DNA of 27,002 nucleotides. It comes from an uncultured Gemmatimonadota bacterium. GTDB lineage: Bacteria; Gemmatimonadota; Gemmatimonadetes; Gemmatimonadales; GWC2-71-9. The stretch's first letter is position 1; each line of letters begins with the position of its first letter. The notes under the pieces are model-generated. The model made no database searches. It saw only the letters and a list, made by a program, of their open reading frames with translations, and was not told the origin of the DNA. The position numbers were made by a program, and so were the translations under genes. Location: contig CAMLHP010000013.1 in the NCBI GenBank assembly GCA_946479805.1, positions 1-27,002 of the forward strand. Reading direction: 5' to 3'. Shown here piece by piece: positions 1-7,521 of this stretch.

Positions 1-108
1 CCTTCCGGCGCGGGAATCGTTGCAGAACTCCCTCCGGCCCGCACTTCACTTGGCCCGGATGGTGGTCTGGATACCGTTCCGGGCATCGAGTCCAAGAACC
101 GTGCCAGT

Positions 109-114
109 TAGATT
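109..114 (+). promoter_or_regulatory. candidate -10 element of the MATE gene
   Basis: The hexamer TAGATT ends 8 nt before the ATG at 123, so a start of transcription at the usual distance would fall on or next to the start codon. No Shine-Dalgarno sequence is visible, which fits a leaderless mRNA. No convincing -35 box is seen. The rest of positions 1-122 holds no gene I can support. Confidence 0.4.
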
Positions 115-122
115 GTCCCGCC

Positions 123-1496
123 ATGCAAGTTCCCGTAGCACTGGTCCCCAGTCGTCTCGAGCTGAAGCAACTGCTCGATCTTGCACTCCCGGTGGTGGTG
201 GTGCAGGTCGGGCTCATGCTGATGGGGGTCGTGGACTCGATCATGGTGGGCCACGTATCCGCTGCGGCTCTGGCCGGGGTAGCACTGGCCAACGTCTACT
301 TCTTCGGTGTTTCCATCTTCGGGGTCGGGATGCTGATGGCGCTCGACCCGGTCGTGAGCCAGGCAGTCGGTGCCCGCGACGAGGAATCGATTGCCCGGGC
401 GGTGTGGCGCGGACTTATCCTGGCGCTGGCTGTGAGCATACCCAGCTCGATCCTGCTGCTCTTCACCGCCCCGGTGCTCGGGGCGCTGCGCCAGCCCGCC
501 GAAATCGTCCCGATTGCGCATGAGTACACGCTGCGCATCATCCCGAGCGTGGTGGCGTTCTTTGCATTCGGCGTCTTTCGCCAGGTGCTCCAGGCAATGG
601 GGCGCCTGGCGCCGATCGTGTGGGCCACGCTGATCGCGAATCTGTTCAACGTCTTCGTCAACTGGATCCTGATCTTCGGGAAACTCGGCTTCGAGCCGAT
701 GGGCGCCAACGGATCAGCGTGGTCCACCACGATGTCGCGCTGGCTGATCATGCTGCTGCTCCTGGCGCTTGCCTGGAAGGAGCTGCACGGTCACCTGCGC
801 CGCTGGCACCGTTCGGTGCTGGACCTCGCACCGCTGGGACGGATGGTCGCGATCGGTGCACCGATCGGCATCCACATGCAGCTGGAGTTCGGCGTGTTCG
901 GCGGGGTGGGGCTGCTCATGGGCCAGTTCGGCACCACCGCCGTGGCGGCGCACCAGATCGCGCTGAATCTCGCATCGCTCACGTTCATGGTTCCGCTGGG
1001 CGTGGGCGTGGCGGGCTCAGTCCTTGTGGGACGAGCCATAGGCGAGGGCTCGATGCGAAGGGCGCGCCGGGCCGCGCGCTCGGCGCTGGTGGTGGGCGTC
1101 GGGTTCATGGTATTCACCGCGCTGCTCTTCACGCTTGTGCCCGGAGTACTTGCCGGGGTTTATACCACTGACCCGGCAGTCCTTTCGCTTGCGGTTCTGC
1201 TGCTCCCGCTGGCGGGGCTGTTTCAGGTATTTGACGGGCTGCAGGTCGTATCGTCGGGCATACTCAGGGGAATGGCCGACACCCGCTTCCCCATGGTGAT
1301 GGGACTGGTGGGCTTCTGGCTGGTGGGTCTGCCCATCAGTCTCTTCCTGGGATTCCGGATGGACATGGGGCCGACCGGCCTGTGGTGGGGGCTGGTCGTC
1401 GGACTGATAGTGGTGGGACTGCTGCTGCTGGCGCGGGCAAGGAACCGGCTGCGGCGGGAGGTGGCACGGGTCGTGGTAGACGCCGGAACTGCGTAA
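123..1496 (+). CDS. MATE family multidrug efflux transporter (NorM-like)
   Basis: This 457-residue, strongly hydrophobic protein has the size and about twelve membrane segments of MATE transporters, which expel cationic drugs and metabolites through the inner membrane in exchange for Na+ or H+. The first helix carries the pattern LALPVVVVQVGLM and is followed by GVVDSIMVGH. The second half opens with the family-typical AAHQIALNLASLTFMVPLG near residue 280. The ATG at 123 is preferred because a TAGATT hexamer lies just upstream and no better start precedes it. The gene stands alone and faces the next gene, from which an inverted repeat separates it. Family assignment is firm; the substrate cannot be read from the sequence. 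Confidence 0.93.
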   Translation: MQVPVALVPSRLELKQLLDLALPVVVVQVGLMLMGVVDSIMVGHVSAAALAGVALANVYFFGVSIFGVGMLMALDPVVSQAVGARDEESIARAVWRGLILALAVSIPSSILLLFTAPVLGALRQPAEIVPIAHEYTLRIIPSVVAFFAFGVFRQVLQAMGRLAPIVWATLIANLFNVFVNWILIFGKLGFEPMGANGSAWSTTMSRWLIMLLLLALAWKELHGHLRRWHRSVLDLAPLGRMVAIGAPIGIHMQLEFGVFGGVGLLMGQFGTTAVAAHQIALNLASLTFMVPLGVGVAGSVLVGRAIGEGSMRRARRAARSALVVGVGFMVFTALLFTLVPGVLAGVYTTDPAVLSLAVLLLPLAGLFQVFDGLQVVSSGILRGMADTRFPMVMGLVGFWLVGLPISLFLGFRMDMGPTGLWWGLVVGLIVVGLLLLARARNRLRREVARVVVDAGTA

Positions 1497-1508
1497 CTGC
1501 AAGAGCAT

Positions 1509-1577
1509 AACTTCAATTGCGTGAACGGGAACACCCCCGTTCACTCCTTTGATGTTCCCGTGAACGCAGTTGAAGTT
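1509..1577. terminator. large inverted repeat between convergent genes, probable bidirectional terminator
   Basis: Arms of 25 bp at 1509-1533 and 1553-1577 are reverse complements with only three mismatches. Inside them, 1521-1529 (GTGAACGGG) pairs perfectly with 1536-1544 (CCCGTTCAC) around a 6-nt loop, so an inner hairpin competes with the long stem. The element begins 12 bases after the MATE stop and ends 14 bases before the stop of the opposing gene, where a two-way terminator would sit. There is no long T run, so intrinsic termination is not certain. Confidence 0.6.
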
Positions 1578-1591
1578 CCGTGGTTGGGCAA

Positions 1592-2950
1592 CTACCGCGC
1601 CGTCGGCAGCAACGCCGGTTCGATTGCCGCACGAACCGGCGTGAGCGTGGGACGCCCAGCTGGATCGTTCACCGGTTCGCCTCCCTGCAGCCGAAGGCGA
1701 TCCCGCTGGGCCCGCCAGGCAGCGGCACGGGCCGGATCGTCGAACACCAGCGTGTCGCCCGATATGTCCCAGCCCTCCTCGGCGGCAGTCAGGATCGCGA
1801 GAAGGCTGTCCGCGTCCGCCAGCAGCGATTCGGCGAGGTCAGCCGCCGCGTAGGGTTCCCGCACCACTGGACGATTTTCCCATCGCTCGATGGCCTGGCT
1901 GGTCCAGCCGGCACGCTCAGCCTGGAACCGGGCGGAGTCCTCGTACGCCTGCTCTATCATTACTTCTCGGCGGCGAAATTGACCGATCACGTTGAGTGAT
2001 GCCGCGACATCGCGGCGGGCGGCGAGCGCGCCGGCGGGCGACGCGAGGGCGCGAACATTGAGGATCGTGGCGAGACCGGCCTCGTCGAGCATGTTTCGGA
2101 GCCTTGCCCTCGCAGCTTCGAACGCGGCGGCTCGCCTGTCGATGAGTTCCCCTGCTCCCACCGGTGCCGTCGGGTCGATCCCCTGGACAAGCGGGCGGTC
2201 GGGCACCGGCCCGCCCAGCCTCGGCACCTGCACCTGCTGGGTCGGCGCCGCCGCCTGTTCCGCTCCGGTCCCGGCATTCCTCACCAGCAGCTTCCGCCCG
2301 ATCAGCAGACCCAGCGCCGAGCCCAGCACCACAATGATGAAGATCAGCATGCCGACCCGCCGCCCTCGGGGAGGCGACACCGAAAGCGGCTCCGGCGCCC
2401 CGTACTCGCGAGCCACCCGACCCCGGCGCCGCCGTGGCTCGGGTTCGGTCGGCGGTGCCGCCGGCAACGGCTCGACCATCATGGGCGTGGGCGCTATCGG
2501 CTCGTGCTCCAGCGGCCCGGGCGGTTTCTTGGGCCGGGGCGGAAGGGGCCCGAGCGGCGTGACACGGGATGGCGCTTCGGGGCGGATAAGCGGCTCGACC
2601 ACCGGAGGCGGCTGGTCCGGCTTGATGGGCCGGGGTGGCATGGGCCCAATGGTCGAGATCCGGGGCTCCGACGGGGCCTCAGCAGGCGGGGTCCGCGCTG
2701 GCGCTGGGGGAGGCGATTCGGTGGCCCAGGGATCTGCGACCGGGTCGTCCACCGGCGGCTTGTCGCTGTCGGGAGCCTCCGACGATGCGTACGCGAAGTA
2801 GGGATGGCTCTCCAGCGGCAACCACTGGCCCGAACGCCTGTGGAAGATCGCGGCATCACGACCCACGGATCCCTGCCGCACGGCGTCGGCAAGTTCCTGG
2901 ATCGAGGTGTAGATCTGTTCCGTACCGGAAGGGAGGCGAATTCGGTACAT
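1592..2950 (-). CDS. hypothetical one-TM protein with GYF-like N-terminus and proline-rich linker
   Basis: The product is about 452 residues and I do not recognise its function. Residues 1-50 form a compact domain (MYRIRLPSG ... FHRRSGQWLPLESHP) that recalls the small GYF-like/DUF4339 modules found at the N-termini of bacterial membrane proteins. Residues about 55-195 are very rich in Pro, Glu and Arg and probably unstructured. A single membrane helix lies near 200-218 (MLIFIIVVLGSALGLLIG), and the remaining 230 residues are mainly Ala/Arg/Glu-rich helix. Positive charge before the helix suggests a cytoplasmic N-terminus and a periplasmic C-terminus. The ATG at 2950 is chosen over an in-frame ATG 14 codons upstream because the domain starts there and TAGTTT lies just upstream. 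It is divergent from the DUF1015 gene. Confidence 0.75.
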   Translation of the reverse strand: MYRIRLPSGTEQIYTSIQELADAVRQGSVGRDAAIFHRRSGQWLPLESHPYFAYASSEAPDSDKPPVDDPVADPWATESPPPAPARTPPAEAPSEPRISTIGPMPPRPIKPDQPPPVVEPLIRPEAPSRVTPLGPLPPRPKKPPGPLEHEPIAPTPMMVEPLPAAPPTEPEPRRRRGRVAREYGAPEPLSVSPPRGRRVGMLIFIIVVLGSALGLLIGRKLLVRNAGTGAEQAAAPTQQVQVPRLGGPVPDRPLVQGIDPTAPVGAGELIDRRAAAFEAARARLRNMLDEAGLATILNVRALASPAGALAARRDVAASLNVIGQFRRREVMIEQAYEDSARFQAERAGWTSQAIERWENRPVVREPYAAADLAESLLADADSLLAILTAAEEGWDISGDTLVFDDPARAAAWRAQRDRLRLQGGEPVNDPAGRPTLTPVRAAIEPALLPTAR

Positions 2951-2955
2951 GCCCG

Positions 2956-2961
2956 AAACTA
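2956..2961 (-). promoter_or_regulatory. candidate -10 element for the proline-rich membrane protein gene
   Basis: On the minus strand TAGTTT ends 5 nt before the ATG at 2950, and an overlapping alternative TAGTGT (2961-2966) ends 10 nt before it. Either would place transcription start very close to the start codon. It shares the 89-bp divergent region with the DUF1015 promoter. Confidence 0.3.
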
Positions 2962-2996
2962 CACTATCTCCCCTTTCGCCGCGCCCGTCCATCCGG

Positions 2997-3002
2997 TAAG
3001 AT
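2997..3002 (+). promoter_or_regulatory. candidate -10 element for the DUF1015-serA-serC-sseA cluster
   Basis: TAAGAT lies 37 nt before the chosen ATG at 3040, giving a leader of about 30 nt. That leader contains GGAGG at 3032-3036, three bases before the ATG. The divergent gene starts only 46 bp to the left, so both promoters share one short intergenic region. Confidence 0.35.
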
Positions 3003-3039
3003 GCGGGCCAGCAAGCCAGTTATCCCGTTCTGGAGGCCC

Positions 3040-4266
3040 ATGCGACTGCAACCCTTTCGGGCGGTCCGGCCCGCGCCCGAGATGGCGGCCGATGTCGCAG
3101 CTGTACCCTACGACGTTGTGAGCCGAGCCGAAGCCGCCGAACTTGCACGCGGCAACCCCCGCAGCTTCCTCCACGTCGGTCGATCCGACATCGACCTGCC
3201 CGAAGACGTCGACCCGCACGACTCCCGGGTATACACCGGGGCCCGCGAGGCACTGGACCGCCTGATGCGCGAGGGCGTCCTGGCACAGGACGACGAGCCG
3301 TCGCTGTTCGTCTACCGGCTGATCATGGATGGCCACGTCCAGACCGGGCTGGTCGGCTGCGTGCATGTCGATGACTACGACAACAATGTCATCCTGAAGC
3401 ACGAGAAGACCCGGCCCGACAAGGAGGATGATCGCACCCGGCATGTGCTGACCCTTAACGCCCACGCCGAGCCCGTCATCCTCACCTACCGGGGGCGGCC
3501 GGAGATAGACCGGCTGACCGACCAGGTGACCCGCCAGGATCCGGTGTACGACTTCACCGCGCCGGACGGCGTGCGCCATACCGTCTGGCGGGTGATGGAC
3601 ACCCATCCGTGGGCCCAGTACTTCGGCACCATCCCGGTGTGCTACGTGGCCGATGGCCACCACCGCTGCGCCAGCGCGTCTCGCGCGGCCCGGGAACGGC
3701 GCGAGGCAAATCCTTCGCACCATGGTGCCGAGGAATACAACTGGTTTCTGGCGGTGCTGTTTCCCTCGGACCAGCTCCAGATTCTCCCCTATAACCGGCT
3801 GGTGCGGGACCTGGGCGGCCAGACGCCGGCCGAGGTGCTGGCGCGGCTGGCCGAGGTGGGCGAACTCTCGGAAACCGACCGGCCGGAGCCGCCGGGGCCC
3901 GCCAGCGTATGCGTGTATCTCGACGGCAAATGGTACCGGCTCACGTTCGACCTGGCATCGATCGACATGGATGACGTCACAGGATCACTCGATGTGAGCC
4001 TGCTGCAGGAGCGGGTGCTGACACCCATCCTGGGCGTGGGTGACCCTCGCACCGATCCGCGTATCGAGTTCGTGGGCGGAATCCGCGGCAGCGCCGAACT
4101 GGAGCGGAAGGTGCGCTCAGGCGAGCACGCCATCGGCTTCTCGATGCACCCGACCAGCCTGGCCCAGTTGCTTGCCGTGTCCGACGCTGGCGAGGTCATG
4201 CCGCCCAAGAGCACCTGGTTCGAGCCCAAGCTGAGGTCGGGATTGTTTGTGCATATGATCGAGTGA
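3040..4266 (+). CDS. DUF1015 family protein
   Basis: The 408-residue product matches the DUF1015 family over its whole length. It has the N-terminal pattern RAVRP..EMAADVAAVPYDVV, the conserved HEKT....KEDDR motif at 121-131, VADGHHR at 203-209, and the C-terminal signature GEVMPPKSTWFEPKL. No reaction is established for the family as far as I know. The DGHHR motif recalls box II of ParB/sulfiredoxin-fold proteins, the fold used by free serine kinases such as SerK and SbnI. Its position directly upstream of serA and serC makes a role in phosphoserine or serine metabolism plausible; both points are inference. The ATG at 3040 has GGAGG just upstream; an in-frame ATG at 3001 would add 13 residues outside the usual start of the family. 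Confidence 0.9.
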   Translation: MRLQPFRAVRPAPEMAADVAAVPYDVVSRAEAAELARGNPRSFLHVGRSDIDLPEDVDPHDSRVYTGAREALDRLMREGVLAQDDEPSLFVYRLIMDGHVQTGLVGCVHVDDYDNNVILKHEKTRPDKEDDRTRHVLTLNAHAEPVILTYRGRPEIDRLTDQVTRQDPVYDFTAPDGVRHTVWRVMDTHPWAQYFGTIPVCYVADGHHRCASASRAARERREANPSHHGAEEYNWFLAVLFPSDQLQILPYNRLVRDLGGQTPAEVLARLAEVGELSETDRPEPPGPASVCVYLDGKWYRLTFDLASIDMDDVTGSLDVSLLQERVLTPILGVGDPRTDPRIEFVGGIRGSAELERKVRSGEHAIGFSMHPTSLAQLLAVSDAGEVMPPKSTWFEPKLRSGLFVHMIE

Positions 4267-4322
4267 GAAGTGAGCAGTGAGAAGTGAGAAGACCTGACCC
4301 CTGACCCCTAATCCCTGATCCC
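4263..4322 (+). repeat. two abutting arrays of 7-bp tandem repeats between DUF1015 and serA
   Basis: From the DUF1015 stop codon (4264-4266), four heptamers follow without gaps: TGAGAAG three times and TGAGCAG once (4264-4291). A second array of four heptamers of the type CCTGACC/CCTAATC/CCTGATC occupies 4293-4320. Together they fill almost the whole 61-bp gap before serA, leaving no obvious promoter or Shine-Dalgarno sequence. Confidence 0.8.
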
Positions 4323-4327
4323 GGTAC

Positions 4328-5548
4328 ATGAAGGTCCTACTCGCAGACAAGTTCGAGAAGGTTGGCGTTGACGCCCTGAAGGAGATGGGCTGCACCGTTT
4401 TCGAGCGTCCATCGCTCACCGCCGATGAGCTTCCTGACGCGCTCCGTGACATCGATCCCGGAATCCTCATCGTCCGAGGCACCAAGGTCACGGCTGACGC
4501 GCTCCGCAACGGCGCCAGCCTGGGGCTGGTGATCCGGGCCGGCGCGGGCATCGACAGCATCGATGTGCGGGCCGCATCGGCGCTGGGAATTTTCGTCTCG
4601 AACTGCCCGGGCAAGAACTCGATTGCGGTGGCGGAGCTGGTGATGGGACACCTGCTCTCGTTGGATCGGCGCATCCCGGACCAGGTGGCCGATGCCCGTG
4701 CCGGGCAGTGGAAGAAGGGCGAATACTCCAGGGCGCGGGGCCTGCACGGGCGGACCCTCGGCGTCGTGGGCCTGGGCCAGATTGGGCGGGAGCTGGTGGT
4801 GCGGGCCCGCGCGTTCGGCATGCACGTGGCGGCGTGGTCACGCAACCTGACCATTGATGCTGCCGTGGACATGGGGCTCACGTGGTGCGAGACTCCCATC
4901 GAGGTGGCGCGGGTCAGCGACGTGGTGAGCATCAACGTGGCCGCGACCGCGGATACCAAGGGCCTGGTCAATGCCGAGTTCCTTGCTGCGATGCGGCCGG
5001 GCTCGTACCTCATCAATACCGCAAGGGGATCCGTGGTGGACGAGGACGCGTTGCTGGACGCGATCAGGACCCGGGGAATCAGGGCCGGCATCGATGTGTT
5101 CCAGGGCGAGCCTTCCGGCGCCACCGGCGAGATCGACAGCGTGCTGGCGAGGGAGCCGGGCGTCTATGTCACGCACCATGTGGGTGCGTCAACCGAGCAG
5201 GCCCAGGTCGCCATAGCCCACGAGGCAGTGCGGATCGTGCAGGAGTACATGGATCGCGGCAGCGTGCCCAACTGCGTGAACCGGCTGGCCAAGAGCACCG
5301 CGACGCACGTGCTATCGATACGGCATCACAACCGGCCAGGGGTGCTGGCGCATGTTTTCCGCGAGCTGGCCGAGCGCGGAATCAACGTCGAGGAAGTCGA
5401 GAACATCATCTATCACGGCGCGCAGGCGACGCTGGCGCGGATACATGTGGGGGCGGCGCCCGACGCCGTGGCGCTCTCTGCCATCCAGGAAGGCAACTCC
5501 CATATCATCAAGGTGGACCTGACCCGGCTGGACGGGTCACCGTCCTGA
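4328..5548 (+). CDS. serA: D-3-phosphoglycerate dehydrogenase
   Basis: This enzyme oxidises 3-phosphoglycerate to 3-phosphohydroxypyruvate with NAD, the first step of phosphorylated serine synthesis. The 406-residue protein has the D-2-hydroxyacid dehydrogenase fold: Rossmann motif GLGQIG at 148-153, catalytic Arg233 in NTARGSVVDE, Glu261 in QGEPS and His284 in THHVGAST. A C-terminal ACT domain (about 327-400, SIRHHNRPGVLAHVF) is the usual site of serine feedback control. The segment SINVAATADT at 201-210 lacks the His found in many relatives (VxxHxPxT), a common variation. serC follows after 23 bp. The ATG at 4328 gives the standard N-terminus MKVLLADKFE, but it has no clear Shine-Dalgarno because the leader is repeat sequence, so it may be translated from the upstream transcript. 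Confidence 0.95.
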   Translation: MKVLLADKFEKVGVDALKEMGCTVFERPSLTADELPDALRDIDPGILIVRGTKVTADALRNGASLGLVIRAGAGIDSIDVRAASALGIFVSNCPGKNSIAVAELVMGHLLSLDRRIPDQVADARAGQWKKGEYSRARGLHGRTLGVVGLGQIGRELVVRARAFGMHVAAWSRNLTIDAAVDMGLTWCETPIEVARVSDVVSINVAATADTKGLVNAEFLAAMRPGSYLINTARGSVVDEDALLDAIRTRGIRAGIDVFQGEPSGATGEIDSVLAREPGVYVTHHVGASTEQAQVAIAHEAVRIVQEYMDRGSVPNCVNRLAKSTATHVLSIRHHNRPGVLAHVFRELAERGINVEEVENIIYHGAQATLARIHVGAAPDAVALSAIQEGNSHIIKVDLTRLDGSPS

Positions 5549-5571
5549 CGCGACACCATTAGAGGGGAACC

Positions 5572-6666
5572 ATGAGCGACCGGATCTTCAACTTCAGCGC
5601 GGGACCGGCGGTCCTGCCCGAGAGCGTCATCAAGTCGGCCCAGCGCGACATCTGGAACGTGGCCGACAGCGGCATCGGAATCATGGAGCACAGCCACCGG
5701 GGCAAGGTCTTCGACCGAATCCTCAAGGAGGCGGAGGCCAACTGCCGTGAGCTCGCGGGGATCCCCGACACCCATCACGTCCTGTTCCTGCAGGGCGGGG
5801 CGTCGCAGCAGTTCGCAATGGTGCCCATGAACTTCCTGCCCAGGGATGGCACGGCGGACTACCTGGTGACGGGGGTCTGGTCGGAAAAGGCGGTCAAGGA
5901 AGCCAGGCTCATGGGGATGGTGCACGAGGCCGCGTCCAGCAAGGACCGGAATCACTGCTACATCCCGCGCGCTGCCTCGTGGTCATCCGCGCCGGCCTAT
6001 GCCCACTTCACCTCCAACAACACCATCTACGGCACCCAGTGGCGGAAGGAACCATCCCCGCCCGCGGGAGTCCCGCTCATCTGCGATGCGTCCAGCGACA
6101 TCTTCTCCCGGCCCATCGATGTGTCGAAGTACGGCCTGATCTACGCCGGCGCGCAGAAGAACCTCGGACCCGCGGGAGCAGTGCTGGTCATCGTCCGGAA
6201 GGACATGGTGGAAGCTGCCGCGTCCGGCATCCCGACCATCTTCCAGTACCGGACCCATGCGAAGGAGCCGTCGGTGTTCAACACCCCGCCGAGCTTCGCT
6301 GTCTATGTGGTGGGCGAGGTATTCAAGTGGATCCTGGCCGGTGGCGGGCTCAAGGCCATGGAAGCGAAGAACCAGGAGAAGGCGGCGCTGCTGTACGACT
6401 ACCTGGACCAGAGCGAATTCTTCCGCGGGACTGCTGATGCCGACAGCCGCTCACTGATGAACGTGTGCTTCCGGGCGCCTTCCGAGGAACTTGAAGCGGC
6501 GTTCATCGCCGAAGCGACGAAGCGGGGCATGTCAGGGCTCAAGGGGCACCGTTCGGTGGGCGGCATGCGCGCCAGCATCTACAACGCGATGCCCCGGGGC
6601 GGGGTCGAGGCGCTGGTGGCGTTCATGAAGGAGTTCGAGCGCGCCAACCGGGCGGTCCATGCCTGA
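5572..6666 (+). CDS. serC: phosphoserine aminotransferase
   Basis: SerC transfers an amino group from glutamate to 3-phosphohydroxypyruvate, giving O-phosphoserine. It is a PLP enzyme of fold type I in the cytoplasm. The 364-residue length is standard. Diagnostic segments are [11 protein letters not shown] at the N-terminus, [10 protein letters not shown] near 39-48, [18 protein letters not shown] near 71-88, and the PLP lysine Lys196 in [12 protein letters not shown]. The C-terminus has [17 protein letters not shown]. The start is supported by AGAGGGGA just upstream of the ATG. It follows serA after 23 bp and overlaps the next gene by 8 bp, so the three are surely cotranscribed. The product is the substrate of SerB, which is not in this window. 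Confidence 0.97.
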   Translation: MSDRIFNFSAGPAVLPESVIKSAQRDIWNVADSGIGIMEHSHRGKVFDRILKEAEANCRELAGIPDTHHVLFLQGGASQQFAMVPMNFLPRDGTADYLVTGVWSEKAVKEARLMGMVHEAASSKDRNHCYIPRAASWSSAPAYAHFTSNNTIYGTQWRKEPSPPAGVPLICDASSDIFSRPIDVSKYGLIYAGAQKNLGPAGAVLVIVRKDMVEAAASGIPTIFQYRTHAKEPSVFNTPPSFAVYVVGEVFKWILAGGGLKAMEAKNQEKAALLYDYLDQSEFFRGTADADSRSLMNVCFRAPSEELEAAFIAEATKRGMSGLKGHRSVGGMRASIYNAMPRGGVEALVAFMKEFERANRAVHA

Positions 6667-7513
6667 AAAACTCCCCCCGCTCATTTCCACTGAGTGGCTC
6701 GCCGCACGACTGGGCGAGCCACGCGTGCGTGTGGTGGATGCGTCCTGGCACATGCCAGCGTCGGGACGGGATGCCGACGCCGAGTTCGAGGACTCCCACA
6801 TTCCTGGCGCCGTCTTCATGGACCTCGACGCCAACTCGGCGCATGACACGCCGCTGCCGCACATGCTGCCCACCGAAGAGGCCTTCAGCCGCAGCATGTC
6901 GGAGCTGGGGTTGTCGAGCGACGACACCATAGTCGTCTATGACACCAGTGGCGTGAACCTGAGTGCTCCCAGGACGTGGTGGATGTTCCGGGTCATGGGG
7001 CACGAGCGGGTTGCAGTGCTGGACGGCGGCTTCGGCAAGTGGGTCGCCGAGGAACGGCCGGTGGAGCGGGGGAGAGTGGTTCCTCAGACTGGCAATTTCG
7101 TGGCGCGGCTCGACCGTGGCAGGGTGGCAAGCATGGCGGATGTGCAGGCGATCGCACGAAGCGATGCGGAGCCGGACTATGCGAGCGCGGGTGGTGCGCA
7201 GGTGGTTGACGCCCGCTCACCAGGTCGGTTTGCCGGAACCGAGCCGGAGCCGAGACCAGGGCTTCGGTCGGGGCACATTCCGGGAAGCCGGAACGTGCAC
7301 TTCAGGTCACTGGTGCGCCCCGACGGGACCATGAGGTCTCCGGACGAACTTCGCCAACTGTTCGAGGCGGCAGGGGTGGACATTGCCCGGCCAGTTGTGG
7401 CGTCATGCGGGTCGGGCGTCACCGCGTGCACGCTGGTCCATGCGCTGGAGATGCTGGGCCAGCGGGAGACGAGGGTGTATGACGGGAGCTGGGCGGAATA
7501 CGGGCAAGCGTAG
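6659..7513 (+). CDS. sseA: sulfurtransferase, probable 3-mercaptopyruvate sulfurtransferase
   Basis: The 284-residue product contains two rhodanese domains (about 8-130 and 155-280). The active-site loop CGSGVTA at 250-256, with Cys250, is the form typical of 3-mercaptopyruvate sulfurtransferases rather than thiosulfate-specific rhodaneses, whose loop is CRKGVTA. The reaction moves sulfur from 3-mercaptopyruvate, derived from cysteine, to a thiol acceptor. Other family signatures are the [12 protein letters not shown] segment near 46-57, VYDTSG near 93-98, and [12 protein letters not shown] near 204-215. Its ATG lies inside the end of serC (8-bp overlap), so it is probably translationally coupled to serC. 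This links it to serine/cysteine metabolism. The stop is only 8 bp from that of the convergent gene. Confidence 0.9.
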   Translation: MPEKLPPLISTEWLAARLGEPRVRVVDASWHMPASGRDADAEFEDSHIPGAVFMDLDANSAHDTPLPHMLPTEEAFSRSMSELGLSSDDTIVVYDTSGVNLSAPRTWWMFRVMGHERVAVLDGGFGKWVAEERPVERGRVVPQTGNFVARLDRGRVASMADVQAIARSDAEPDYASAGGAQVVDARSPGRFAGTEPEPRPGLRSGHIPGSRNVHFRSLVRPDGTMRSPDELRQLFEAAGVDIARPVVASCGSGVTACTLVHALEMLGQRETRVYDGSWAEYGQA

Positions 7514-7521
7514 GCATTCTG

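Noticed and set aside
1..122. End of an upstream gene
   Set aside because: No frame in this stretch gives recognisable protein sequence, and it is too short to judge.
4263..4322. CRISPR-like array
   Set aside because: Units are 7 bp, directly adjacent and without spacers, and no cas genes are present.
4117..5124. Minus-strand open frame of 335 codons opposite serA
   Set aside because: Ser/Arg/Ala-rich composition typical of an antisense shadow; serA is certain.
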